The translations under genes were made by a program, and so were the position numbers. Below the pieces are notes generated by a model. It saw nothing but the letters and a program-made list of their open reading frames with translations. It did not search any database and was not told where the DNA came from. Source: Apiospora phragmitis (taxonomy: Eukaryota; Ascomycota; Sordariomycetes; Amphisphaeriales; Apiosporaceae). Taken from it: a stretch of 64,000 nucleotides of DNA. The stretch is from contig JAQQWL010000010.1 in the NCBI GenBank assembly GCA_038363925.1, forward strand, positions 434,001 to 498,000, written 5' to 3'. This document shows positions 1-11,210 of this stretch, piece after piece (positions within the stretch are counted from its first letter, which is position 1; the number at the start of each line of letters is the position of its first letter).

Positions 1-3000
1 CAAGGCGGCTAAGGGGCGCTACCGGCGCCGTGGGTGACACCGCCAAGGGTGCCACAGACACAGTCGGCAGTGCGACGGGCACCAAGGACGCTACGGACAA
101 GGTGGGTGATACCGTCAAGGGCACCACCGACACCGCGGGCGATGCTGCCGAGGGCGCGACTGGCGCTGTTGGCGAGACCACTGAGGGCGTCACGGACACT
201 GCCCAGGACGCGACCAAGCCCGTCACCGACACCGTAGATGGTGCCACTGGTGGCGCCACCGGCAAGGTGGGCGAGACCATCGACGAGGCGGGTGACAAGG
301 TCGGCGAGACGGCTGATGATGCCGGCGAAACGGCCGAGGGTGTCACAGACGAGGTCGACGAGAAGGCGGGCGAGACTGCCGAGGGCGCCAAGGGCAAGGT
401 TGACGAGGCCGGTGATGAGGTTGAAGTACCCGAGGATGCTGAAGACGTCAAGGACAAGGCCCAAGGCGCCGTTGACGAGGCCGGCGAGGGCGTCGAGGTG
501 CCTGAGGGTGCTGAGGACGTTAAGGAGGGCGCCGGAGGTGCTGTCGACGAGGCTGGTGAAGCTGTCGAGGGCGCCAAGGACGAGGCCGGTGAGGCTGTCG
601 AGGGTGCCGAAGACCAAGCTGAGGAGCTTGGCGAGAAGGCACCCATCGAGATCCCTGAGTTTGCCCCCTCCGTCGCGGCCAGGGTTGTCGACATGTTCCA
701 AGGCCCCTTCACTGTTGCCGATGATGGTCAAGTCAAGGACCAGAACGGCAACATCCTTGGAAAGCTGTCCAAGGACCAGGATCTCCAGGACCTGATCGGC
801 AAGGAGATCAAGGCCATCAACGAGAAAGGCGAGCTCCTCGGCGACGATGACGAGGTCCTCGGCCAGGTCGACCTGGTGCCCGAGGGCACCATCGTCGACC
901 GCATCCGGGAAGAGGTTCCCGAGGCCGGCGAGCGCCTCGACGCGCTCGAAGAGGAGGCCGAGCGCAAGCTGCCCAACATCTCCATCCTCGAAGGCTTGTC
1001 CATTAACAAGATGGGCAATGTCGTCGACGAGAAGGGCAACCCGCTGGGCCGCGTCAAGTCGGGCGACCTCAAGAAGATGATCGGCAAGCAGCCCGATGCC
1101 GAGGGTAAGGTCTGGGACTCGCGTGGCAACGTGATCGGCGAGGTTGAGGTTTTGCCCGATGCCGTCGAGAACGTGTCGGGCCCCTTCGAGGGACTTCCCC
1201 GACGCCACTGTCGACAAGAACGGCAAGGTCATCTTCGACGGGCGCCAGGTCGGTGTGGTTGTCGGCGACGACTTCCAGAACCTCATCGGCAAGAAGGTCG
1301 ATGCTGATGGTGATATTGTCGACAAGAACGGCAACGTTATCGGCAAGGCCGAGCGCAAGGAGGAGGAAGAGCCTGAGGCTGAGCCCGAGCCCGAGCCAGA
1401 GCAGATTGACTACTCTTCCCTCAAGGATAAGAAGGTCAACAAGTTCGGCAACGTCGTCGATGACAAGGGCGCCGTGTGGGGCCACGTTGTCCAGGGTATC
1501 CTGAAGCACCTCGTTGGTAAGAAGATCGGCGAGGACGGTCAGATCTTCAACGACGCCGGAAAGGTGATCGGCAAGGCCGAGCCCCTTCCCGACGAGGAGC
1601 GCGAGGACGCCAAGGAGGACGGTCCTTTCGCTGACTTCCCGACGCCGTCGTCGGCGACAAGGGTGCTATCATGTTCCAGGGTCAGCGCATCGGTACCCTC
1701 GTTGATGGTGACGAGAAGAAGCTCAAGGGCAAGACCGTTGATGCTGATGGTGACATCCTGGATAAGAACGGCAACCAGCTCGGCCGCGCCGAGCGCTGGG
1801 AGGAGCCTGAGGCCGAGCCCGAGCCAGAAGTCGACTACTCGGCCCTCGCTGGCAAGCGCATCAACAAGGCTGGCAACGCTGTCGATAGCCACGGCGACAT
1901 CTACGGTCGTGTTATTGAGGGAGACCTCAAGCGCCTCATCGGGAAGATGTGCGACAAGACTGGCGCCATCCGCAATGAGGGCGGTGATGTCATCGGCCGC
2001 GCCGAGCTCATCCCCGAGGCTGAGCGTGACGGCATGAAGGAAGGTCCCTTCACCGACCTGCCCGGCTGCACCGTTAACAAGGAGGGTCACGTCGTGACAC
2101 CTGGTGGTGACATCGTCGGTCGCCTTACTTCAGGTGACCCGAAGACTCTCTTCGGTCGTGCGGTTGATGATGACGGCGATATCCTCGACAAGAACGGCAA
2201 CCAGCTTGGTCACGCCGAGCGCTGGACCCCCCGAGGAGGTCCAGAAGGACGTCAGCCCCATGGCCGGCCGCAAGGTCAACAAGGAGGGCAACGTCGTCGA
2301 CGAGAACGGCGACCTCATCGGCAAGCTGACCTCGGGCGACCTGAGCAAGTGCGCGGCAAGAAGATTGACGACGACGGCGACGTCGTCGACCAGAAGGGCA
2401 GCATCCTGGGCCACGTCTCCCTGCTCGAGGACATCCCCGAGCCGGAGCCGGAGCCCGAGACGGAGGAGGAGTCCGAGGAGGACAAGCAGAAGCGCCTCCG
2501 CATGGAGCAGGACCGCGAGATCGCCAAGCGCATCTGCATCTGCATCGAGCACTCGCTCGACAAGATCCGGCCCATCTGCAAGATGATCACGGAGAACATC
2601 GACCGGGTCGAGCGGCAGCCCGAAGACGAGCGCAACGAGGAGGAGCTGGTCAAGACGGTCAAGCCCCTCATCGAGGAGGGCGGCAAGATTCTGACCGAGG
2701 CCAACGGCGTCATCCGCGGTTTGGACCCTGACGGCCGCATCGCCGGCAACGCCAAGGGCCGCGCCGCCGCCCACGAGGCCAGCCCCGAGGAGTACCAGCT
2801 CGCGGAGCTACTCAAGGAGCTGACGGGCACCGTCACCGAGACCATCGAGAACGCCAAGCGCAAGCTGGAGGATATGCAGTACGCCAAGAAGGAGCTCAAC
2901 CCGCTCTGGGGCCTCCTGGCCGAGCCGCTGTTCCAGATCATCGCCGCCGTCGGCCTGCTGCTGTCCGGCGTGTTGGGGCTCGTCGGCAAGCTGCTCAACG

Positions 3001-3231
3001 GGCTAGGCCTCGGCGGGTTGGTGAACAACCTGCTGGGCGGCCTGGGTCTCAATAAGGTTCTGGATGGTCTTGGTCTGGGTGGTGTTGTTGGGGCTGTCAC
3101 GGGACAGGACAAGAACAAGAAGGGCGGCAAGAAGTAAGTTTTTCTCTCTCAATCCATTCATCCATCTTCATTGTTCTACACAATCATACTAACAGCATTC
3201 TAGGGGTGGTGGCTTCCTCGGCATCTTGTAA
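1..3231 (+). CDS. LEA-like / DUF3659 repeat protein, 5' end cut by window edge
   Basis: The reading frame is open at base 1, so the start codon lies outside the window. The first ~210 visible residues are low-complexity Ala/Gly/Glu/Asp/Lys repeats (GDTAKGATDTVG type), like LEA-type hydrophilic stress proteins. From about base 660 there is a series of ~70-residue modules with the pattern V-x-D-x-x-GN-x-x-G-x-V...L-x-GK-x-x-D-x-x-G, characteristic of fungal DUF3659. The C-terminal ~220 residues form a charged helical region followed by a Gly/Leu-rich hydrophobic tail, as in the DUF6987-type ends of such proteins. The last intron is 3134-3203, with a branch-site-like ACTAAC, and the final exon encodes GGGFLGIL and TAA at 3229-3231. 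Single-base frame changes lie at G13-16, G1190-1192, C1638-1640, C2227-2232 and G2349; the repeat modules run on in the new frame each time, so I read them as base-call errors. Function is unknown; a desiccation or stress-protectant role is inference. Confidence 0.8.
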
Positions 3232-4191
3232 GACGCCTTCTTCTTACTATCTTAATTATGGGGGTTATTACGCATTTTTGGTCTTCATGTCATGATCTCT
3301 GGTATTTTATATTGTCACGACGAGCGATGCTTCTATTGACATCCGGTTTGGTTCATAATGAAAGGGAATCATACAGTTTGTCACGGAATGGGAATTGTGG
3401 CTTTGGTTTTAGCGTTGATTTTAATCACTCAAAAGTCGGTTTTCCATATGTAGTATTAGTTCCCTAGCTTAATTGCGTGTTCATGATAATTCATATCAAA
3501 CATTTTGCCATTGTTTCAACGAGAACCTGCTGTAGATGGTGATTTCCTTAGGGTGGCAACCTTTGCAGACTGCTGATGGGGTTTCTGGATAGCTTCAGAC
3601 CCCATAACAACTGCGGTGTACCACCACGCACCACTGGGAACACCACGGATTGGTACACCGGTAGTTACCTACCATTAGCGTATTTGTCTACGATCCTAGC
3701 TGCTACGACCAAGCTTTCCGGTCCGTTCTGGTAGGCGCTGCATGCATGGTAGTCTCGAGGCCATGACGTGATGAATGACGTGGTGGCGGCTCGTGGAGGG
3801 GGGCTGCCCGCCTTAAGCTCTTCGCCCGACGGTTGGGATATGCAAGATCACATTCTTGCATACCACTACCAGAACCCAGGGAAGCCACACACCACACATC
3901 CAGGCGTCGTTGCCCAACTTTTGGCAGACATTGCAACTTCCTTGTTTGAGATCCCCGTCTTGTGGCTAGTGGCGCTGACACACCTGCGTCCTGTGAGTAC
4001 TCGATAGAACTTAAGGCCTCCAAGAGTCCAAGGAGGCTCTGGATCTGACCTGCGACATCCCATCATATTACCTATCTTGTATTTAGTACAATATCGTGAA
4101 TAACCTACTTATTAATCCGTGTCACTATTACCTAAGCCATCGCTATCAGTTTGTGTGTCGCAATAGCCTGCCTGTCGCAAGGTTTACCAGA
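3232..4191. other. Intergenic region
   Basis: This is the 3' flank of the DUF3659 gene and the promoter side of the hydrolase gene. Open frames here are short and show no family resemblance. I see no RNA gene or repeat. Confidence 0.6.
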
Positions 4192-6184
4192 ATGTCGCGA
4201 ACGGTGCTGCTGTGTTTCATTCACGGGTTCAAGGTAAGCAAGCCACTTCATTTCTCGCACAGTGACAGACTGTATGTAATTCGGGTGGTGGCTGACGCGA
4301 TATTGTTCAGGGAGACGACGATACCTTTCAGAATTTCCCGTTGGATCTGAAGAAGGAAGTGTCGCAGAAGTTGCCTGATCACAATGTGGAATCTGTCGTG
4401 TTCCCCAGGTATGAGACGAAAGGGGAGCTGAAGCAGTCTACTGAGCTGTTCCTCGACTGGTGAGTGAATCTGAGCGCCATATGACGATTGATTAGTGGGA
4501 GTTCTGACGGTATCATCAGGTTTAAGGAGAGGGTGATGGAGGTGCGAAAGGCGCACAGTGAGAAGCCGTGGCCACCGAACGATCGCAGCGTGGGAGTTAT
4601 TCTGGTCGCGCACTCGATGGGGTACGTTACCTTCCGATGATGCATGAAGGGCATACCAGTCGCTAACCGTGCTCAGGGGTTTCGTTGCTGCAGACTCCTT
4701 GTTCTCAGTATTGAACGACCGCCTTGCCAATGAACAGCATGAGGATCACATCTACCCCCGATCCAGGGGATCATGACCTTCGATACCCCATTCAACGGCC
4801 TGGCGAGATCCATGTTCGTCTATGGAGCTTTCTCTAACTACCAAAAGGTCAGCAGCGTATTCAACGTCATGACCGCACTATCAGCAGCACCTGCAGGGCT
4901 CAGCAAGATGGCCATGAAACGCTCAGCAGCCGTTCTACCAGCGGCGCGCTCGACGCGGTCGTCGTGGAAAGGCTGGCAACTCATCGCACTGCGTACTGGT
5001 ACTGTAGGTGCGATCGCGGCCGGTGGGGTTACGGCCTATATCCACCGCGAAAAGATCATGGAAGGCGTGCGGGGCATGCGCAACCTCAACAAGGAGTCGA
5101 TGAAGGAGGGCGTCAAGGAGGGGTACCAGAGCAGCGTGGATGCGCTCAGCCAAGGGCTGGCGTACATCAACCGCGGCAATGTCGGGAAGTCGTTCGAGTA
5201 CCTCTCGGAGCACTTCACCTTCGTGGGGTCGCTCATGAAGCAGCAGGAGCTCAACCGCCGGCTGGAGCGCATGGGCGAGCTCAAGGGCGTCGGTATCCAC
5301 AACTTCTACTGCTCGCTCGGCGAGAACGGGGTGTGGACGGGCGGCTACTTCGTGCCCGAGCGGACCTTCTGCGCGGTCCCGGACAAGACCACCTGGCCCA
5401 CCCGCTGTTCACGCGCCAGGTCATCAAGGAGGTCGAGGATGAGGTCCAGGCCCACATGAGCATGTTCCACCCGGAGAAGAACGAGAAGTACCAGTCCATG
5501 ACGGAGGAGGCCAGCAACTACGTCGTGCGCTGGTTCAACGACGACTCCCCGATCGAGGACGACCCCAAGTTCGCGGCACCGCCGCCGCCGGAGCCCATCG
5601 AGCAGCCCGTGGAGACGGATGCGGACGGCACGCAGATCCCCAAGACGGAAGAGATCGCCAAAGCAGAAATGGCAGAGAAGGGAGACGCGGGCGACGAATC
5701 GTCACAACAACAGAAGGTCGAGGGTGGTGAGGATGGAGAAAAAGATCATGGCGATCTGCCGTCGCCTCTCGACATCGCCGCGGCGGCATCTATGGTACCC
5801 TTGCCGGATGACGATGACGCGGCGCCCGCGACGCTGCAGACAGAGGGCGGCGATGACGACGAGCAGAAGAGAACCTACATGCGCTACCTCTTCGGCGTTG
5901 CGCAGTCGGCGGGCACGGGCCTTGCTTCGTACGTGCCGCGGCAGATGCCAGATATGCCCAATATGCCTCAGATGCCGCAGATGCCATCCGGCCCTAGCTT
6001 CAAGTCGTTTATTCCTACCCAGATGCCTAGCATGCCCTCGGTGAACGTCTGGGGCCGGAAGCAGCAGCAAGGACAGCCCGAGTCGGCTGACACGTCGGAG
6101 GAGAGTCATGTCGCGACGGAGGCTCCGAATGAGGCGCCAACTGCTACTGCTGCTCCTGTGGTAGAGCCGGAGGCGGCCAAGTAA
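4192..6184 (+). CDS. DUF676-type serine hydrolase (alpha/beta fold), about 600 aa
   Basis: ATG 4192 opens MSRTVLLCFIHGFKGDDDTF, the usual first strand plus HG turn of a lipase-like alpha/beta hydrolase. Introns are 4234-4310, 4460-4519 and 4622-4676, all GT...AG. The third intron splits the nucleophile elbow AHSMGG (G/A-x-S-x-G), so Ser of HSMG is the predicted nucleophile. It is followed by IQGIMTFDTPFNGL, typical of fungal DUF676/GPI-lipase-like proteins. A hydrophobic stretch near bases 4980-5040 may be a membrane segment. The last ~240 residues are acidic and low-complexity, ending in a Met-Pro-rich repeat (QMPDMPNMPQMPQMP). Two one-base losses are needed to keep the frame: at C4755-4759, where the raw frame meets a stop just before IQGIMTF, and at G5395-5396. 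With both, the coding length is exactly divisible by three. The substrate is unknown. Confidence 0.85.
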
Positions 6185-7643
6185 GGGATGTTAGATAGGA
6201 AGACGCTCGGCGATATGTTTAATGGATTGCAATGTTTACACGAGGGTGGGTTTCGGCTGCTTCTGTTCTTGGTGAGGTGCGGGGTGGGGCATTGGCAAGA
6301 GTATGACCTGGATGTCAGTTTTACTCGTTCCATACTATGTTTGGCTTACGGTTAGTAATCTTGATTAATACGTTCAATGCGACGATATAAAGTATACATT
6401 ATCCAGATCTCGTTATTTGTGAGACATCACTCGCGTCGAACAAGATAGCGGGGGGGCCCCAAATAGGACCATCATGGCGACGGCCTGGGGCGCTACTTGC
6501 TGTCCGATTCATGACGCGGCTGCCGGCGGCGGGGCGTGCTGTGGCACTGTCGTCGGCGAGGACGGAGAGATCGACCATGGCCTCTGATGGGAAGTCGAAG
6601 GAAATCGAGATGCATCTGGACGTCGTGGTCGCCGTGCAGAGGAGGGAGCGGGCGGCGTCGCCACACTCAAACCCCTCCACGATGCGGTTGCTCAAGGGTC
6701 GTAGTGTTTGGTAAAAAGATGAAATTGAATTGTGAAACTTAAGCTGAAGGGTTCAGAATACGAACCCACCTGCCTAACATCTTCTTAACTAGAGCGATGC
6801 TTGTTTTAATCTCATCAGCTCCCTTGATGCTCGCATTTGGTGTTTCTAACGAAGCCAAGTAAATGTAGCGTGGTGACCTAACTTGGCCCGGGCAAGTTGG
6901 CCCAATCACCGACAGATCCCCCCCAACAAGGACGGCATTCTAGCGCTCGCGGCCACGAGGTTGTGCGTATGCACATAATCTTTATTTATTTTTACTACAC
7001 CGAGATCAGCACGCAAGTGACACCACGGCCTTGGAAACATCTGACAGAAAGACGCGAACTTGGTTTTCTATATATACAGCTACATATATCAATGCTGCAC
7101 AGTCACATTCATGGATTATCCAGACGGTCCCAATTCGGGTCGACGTATTGCGGGCGCAGGTAGGGAGTTCCGACATGCCGCGTATTTGGTCCAGACCGCA
7201 ACAGTAGCTTCGATCATTTTGAAGTCTCCCAAGTTACTCGCATACGCCATCTGAATTGGTCCTACCTGGGGTTAGCCAGGGGGGAAGATGCTAGGTAGTA
7301 TCCGCGATAGTGTTCATGACAGTCTAGTTCATCCAGCTAGAATCATTTCAGCCGTCCTCCTGCTTTTCAGCTGGCCCCATACCGCATGCGCCATGTCTTT
7401 TTCTGGCATGGACTTCATGGCCGACTACCTGCCCTAGATGGGCTTTGGTATAGGTGTGTACTTTAGGTAGTATACCTGCAGGCTATTGACAGTTGTTCAA
7501 GTACTGAGATTTAATAAGATCCTCCTCGCTGAATGACTTGATACTAATTCAACCATCGTTCGTCCCTGCTTCACTCTTGGCGAAGCTGCCTGTCTTTCCC
7601 ACTACATTCGCTTTTTCCTGGCTGTCTGCATCCCATAGGCGCC
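6185..7643. other. Intergenic region
   Basis: About 1.45 kb with only short unsupported frames. Bases 6740-6790 contain a GGGTTC...GAACCC inverted pair that superficially recalls a tRNA T-arm, but no full cloverleaf could be drawn. The last ~200 bases are presumably the promoter and leader of the next gene. Confidence 0.5.
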
Positions 7644-9153
7644 ATGTTTTCGACTTCGCTTCTCGTCGCTCTTCTCACTGCTGTAGCCACGTCCGTGCCA
7701 AACGACATATCAGCTAGAACCCTAGGAGGCAATCCGTTCGATTCGGCGTGCATGCTTGACGGGTGCCTCATGCAAGTCGCTGCTCCAGGCCTACCCATCC
7801 CATCAAAATCCTTGGAGGACTGCTCTTCGTTCCTGCAGAAGACTGTGACACTGAGCTCTACCTCTACTGTCACATCATTTGTGACTGCAAGCCAGGCTCC
7901 AGTCACGGTCACGGTGACTCAGTTTGTGTCCGTGTTAGGCGCCACCACGTTACAACTCCTCATCACCATCCTGGACAATGTCGGCGAGACAGATACAGTT
8001 ACGGCAACCGTGTCGGAAACCTCAACCGCAGTCGAGACAGACCGTGTGACAACCACAGGACTTGATGTTGCCTCGGCAACGGTGACCGAGACTTCCTTGG
8101 CGGTACAAACCACGGTAACAACAATCACGCAGACAGTCACTGCTGCTACCACTCAGACGACGTCTGCCCCCGACAAACGTAAAGTACGTCGGGACCAGCC
8201 TCCTGCCAAAGGCCGTTGCCGTCATCAGCAAGCTTCCTCCTCTAGCCTTTCGAGCTCCACGACAGTCTCCAGTGGCGTTCCGCTACCAACAGGATGTGTG
8301 GACGATGCTCAATACGCTTCCGCCTGCTCATGTGCCTACGTAACGGCGGCTACGGTAACAATGTCATCGCCCACAACCGTTACGACGGTTACCGTGACGC
8401 AAGACACTGTCACCGCGACGGCCACGCTGTTCAGCACTGACGTGTTGACCGAGACGGAGCTTCTCGGCATCACCCAAACCTCTACCATCACGGAGTTTGT
8501 CATGGCCACCGCGACGGCGACCAATATCGTTGATGCCACCACGACCGAGACGAATACCGCTACCCTCGCTTCCACTGCGACCTTCACCACGACCACCGTC
8601 CCTCGACAGCACGGCCGTCGCCACCGTCACCGAGACCACGGCCGCCGCGCCCCTGGGTACGAGCGATCCCATCGTGCCCCTGAGCTGCCCGCAGCCGACC
8701 TTCTATATCCAAATTGCGAATGGTATCGCGGCCGGGTTCTACCTCGTTGAAGACGATGATTCCCTCTACTTGGACGGTTCCGCCATCTATTTTAGCAGTC
8801 CCTTGAAGGCCAGTGCCACGACCTTTACCATCGACAGCGCCGGCGCGCTCGTCTCGACCTCGTCCCACAACCGAGTCTACTTTGTGCCTAACATCAACGG
8901 GGCCGGATCCGAAACAGTCCTGACCACCTTCGACAGCGTGCCGACCTCCCCATACCAGCCGGTATACGTCCAGGCCGGACACGGCCCCGGCTGCCTCGCC
9001 GCGTCCGGCAGTCTCTACATGAGGCCTTCTGGCCAGAACGGCGCCTACAACTCCTTTGTGTATTGCAATGGCGTGACCGAGGTTTCGGTCGACGGGAACC
9101 AGTCCTGCTATCGTAATGCGTACATTCAAGCGTTGAACTACGTTTCTGTTTAG
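7644..9153 (+). CDS. Secreted Thr/Val/Ser-rich cell-wall-type protein, about 502 aa
   Basis: ATG 7644 begins a hydrophobic leader (MFSTSLLVALLTAVATSVP) read as a signal peptide. Most of residues 65-330 is alternating Thr with Val/Ser/Ala (TVTETST, VTVTVTQ), the composition of heavily O-mannosylated extended surface proteins. A basic stretch DKRKVRR near base 8175 resembles a Kex2-type processing site. The last ~165 residues are an ordinary-composition globular domain with aromatic and Cys residues (starts PLSCPQPTFYIQIANG), ending in TAG at 9151-9153. The frame changes by one base at C8600-8602, exactly between the Thr-rich region and the C-terminal domain, which otherwise join smoothly. No GPI signal is visible at the end. 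A role in wall structure or adhesion is inferred from composition only. Confidence 0.75.
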
Positions 9154-10158
9154 CCGGTCTGGGGACTCGCGGTGCACCTCGTCTACTTTCGGCTACTAGC
9201 TTTCGAAGTGCGCAAGCAAGGTGGTGTGTCTAGACAAGGAACATCCTACTTCTGCCGCCACCATCCGACGGAATTGTGAAATATGCGGCGTGAGTTTGTT
9301 GGTTCGGGACTTCTCCCTGTTGCGTTTCGTTACCTGAGAAGGCCTGTAGCTCGATGTGCGCGGGAAAGTTGATTCAATGCCCCAACGGCTCAAATATTGG
9401 GTTTGGATTCAACTTCAGCTTTGGCACCAACTTCTTGTCACTAATCAGCTTTTGGTTAGATAAATGAGTACTTAAGATTAGAATAGACCGACTTTGATAT
9501 CAAATAGAACAAATCATAATCTCACCGCGTGATGGTTTAGTTGCACCATGACTTCCAATCTCGTCGCTGGTTGTGTCTTGTTAGCGGATCCTCCGTTCTA
9601 CAGTGGATAATGGCCTGAAGACCCGCTTTGGGTAGCGTCCTACTGAGAGCTTATTCTGTCGACCGTCGAGCTTTCTGAAAACACATCATCATCCCATCTC
9701 ACATATCAGAGCTCACTTATATTGCTAAAAGAATAAAATCGTCATGCAAGCGGCAGAAGGGTGGTTTCTTCGCTGGCATCGTTTGAACCACCATGCTTTG
9801 CATGGCCGCCATTGACGCAGCAGCAATGGTGCTTTCTCCACGGACCGATTCAAGCATGGAATCCCTTATGGAATGGTAGGCACGGCAAGAAGTCACAGGG
9901 CAAAGTGCGTTGGTGACTTTAAGTATTACGGCCAAGTCACATTTGATTTCATTAAAACCCCCTAGTACCTTTTGTTTGGGAAAAAGAAGAGGAGAAGAAA
10001 AAAGAAAAAAGAGAAGAAAGCAGCGATGGTCTCGTCCCGCAGAGCTTATCCCCACCATCCATGTGGTTGTTGGCCCCTGGACAAGCATAACACCCAAACC
10101 AACGCTGCCATGGTCCAGAATTCGCCTTTTGAAGATAAGGGTGAGTCCACTATGGTCG
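9154..10158. other. Intergenic region between convergent genes
   Basis: This holds the 3' flanks of the wall-type protein gene and of het-S. The only striking feature is a purine-only tract at about 9978-10020 (GAAGAGGAGAAGAAAAAAG type). I see no supported gene. Confidence 0.55.
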
Positions 10159-11014
10159 TCAGTCATCAAAAATACCACGCCCGCCGTAACTTCCCCCGAC
10201 GTGCACCCTGGACACTCCGCGGGCGTCCACTGTGTCAGCGGAGTTGGAAGTCTTTGTCCGCAAAACCCGCCAAGCCCAAGCCATTCTTTGCGAATGCAAA
10301 CTCGTTGCCGACCCGTACGCGCGCCTGGTCTTGGGTGCCGACTTGACCTGCGTGGTTCTTCCCGGCGATGACCGCGGCTTTGCGCTCCGCTGCTTCGGCA
10401 AGGATGCTGTCCACGTTCGCGGCGGCGTCCTGTACAGTTTCGAGTGCTACCTCGTCGTTGACTTCCTCGATCTCGACCTGCACCAACTGGCGCCGGGGTG
10501 CCTCGAGGTCATCCACAAAGCCCGCGATCTGCTCAATCAACTTGTCGAACTGTTTCCCGTCGTACAGCGCCCACGCTACCTTCTTCACGAGGCTCGTTTG
10601 CTTCTGTCTCCGAAGCACGATTTCACCGAGACGTTGATGGAGCTGTCGCGCGACAGCTCGCATGTCTTCGTCTCGCCATATCGCTAGGTCGTCTGGCTTC
10701 GCGCCTAGCTCGTATCGCTGCGACTTCTTGCGGATCGATTGGAACAGGAGGTCAAGTTCTTCGAGAATGAATTGGGCTTGTCGCGTGGGAGCATCGGCCG
10801 GTAATGTCGTAGCGAAACGAGGATCTTCATGGATGGCGACCACTTCGCCCCAACGGCTCAGTCGTGTTTGAGCAATGTCGAGCTTCAGCCGGCAGCGCTC
10901 GAAATCTTGGCCAAAGTGGCGGCCCAACTGTACGTATTCAAAGCAATCCACGCAATCAGTGAAGAGAGCGGCCACGCTCAAAGCGCCCGCGACGGTACCG
11001 AATAGCTCGGCCAT
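10159..11014 (-). CDS. het-S: HET-S orthologue: HeLo pore-forming domain plus HET-s-type prion domain, about 284 aa
   Basis: The start is the ATG whose complement is 11012-11014; upstream codons in frame lack ATG. The first ~225 residues match the Podospora anserina HET-s/HET-S HeLo domain (Pfam PF14479 type) almost block by block, including CVDCFEYVQLGR, ARLSRWGE-like and RRQKQTSL..K.AWALYDGK blocks. The residue at position 33 is His and at 23 Asp. The tail carries two copies of the HET-s amyloid motif: R1 at 10265-10327 (QARVRVGNEF) and R2 at 10162-10212 (SRVHVGGSYGG). A one-base frame change near T10252-10254 separates R1 from R2; without it the raw frame stops at 10235. The corrected length, about 284 aa, is close to the 289 aa of HET-S. 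In Podospora the HeLo domain is a latent membrane-permeabilising module triggered when the tail is templated into a beta-solenoid. The divergent NLR at 11211 is the expected activator. Confidence 0.93.
10162..10212 (-). other. HET-s-related amyloid motif, repeat R2
   Basis: Reads SRVHVGGSYGGRGIFDD and is followed at once by TGA (10159-10161). It is the counterpart of the second HET-s repeat, which also ends the Podospora protein. It is one base out of frame with R1 in the raw sequence. Confidence 0.87.
10265..10327 (-). other. HET-s-related amyloid motif, repeat R1
   Basis: In the het-S frame this encodes QARVRVGNEFAFA and flanking residues. It corresponds to R1 of the HET-s prion-forming domain, whose core is R-V-hydrophobic-L-G-N. 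It lies after the HeLo domain, as in Podospora. Confidence 0.85.
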
Positions 11015-11210
11015 TTGATTCCATATGCTGGTAGGTAGGGAAGCCGAATACAACCATCTAAGTAAGCATGCCTACGGGGTATGAGAGGGTGCCAGTCAAG
11101 TGGAATCTCATTGGTCCCTCGAACGACGTACGGCTGAGCCAAGCCTTACCCAAACATCCCCACACATCGTGCCTTCGACAAAGTGTCAATCAAGCGACAA
11201 CAACCTGAAG
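11015..11210. promoter_or_regulatory. Bidirectional promoter between het-S and the NLR gene
   Basis: Only ~196 bases separate the two divergent start codons, so both upstream control regions must overlap here. I could not pick out a convincing TATA box or factor site. Shared control of the two genes is inferred from arrangement. Confidence 0.6.

Noticed and set aside
9..1358. Long minus-strand open frame opposite the DUF3659 gene
   Set aside because: A shadow of the GC-rich repetitive coding strand; its Leu/Asp/Gly repeats mirror the real repeat and it has no independent features.
4096..4350. Open frame across the first exon and intron of the hydrolase
   Set aside because: It reads through a clear GT...AG intron; the frame holding LLCFIHGF is the conserved one.
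6740..6800. Possible tRNA gene on the minus strand
   Set aside because: Only a GGTTC-like box is present; no acceptor, D or anticodon stem could be paired.
9717..10178. Minus-strand frame of 153 residues downstream of het-S
   Set aside because: It overlaps the R2 end of het-S in another frame and shows no recognisable domain.
10232..10687. Plus-strand frames opposite het-S
   Set aside because: Antisense shadows of a strongly conserved coding sequence.
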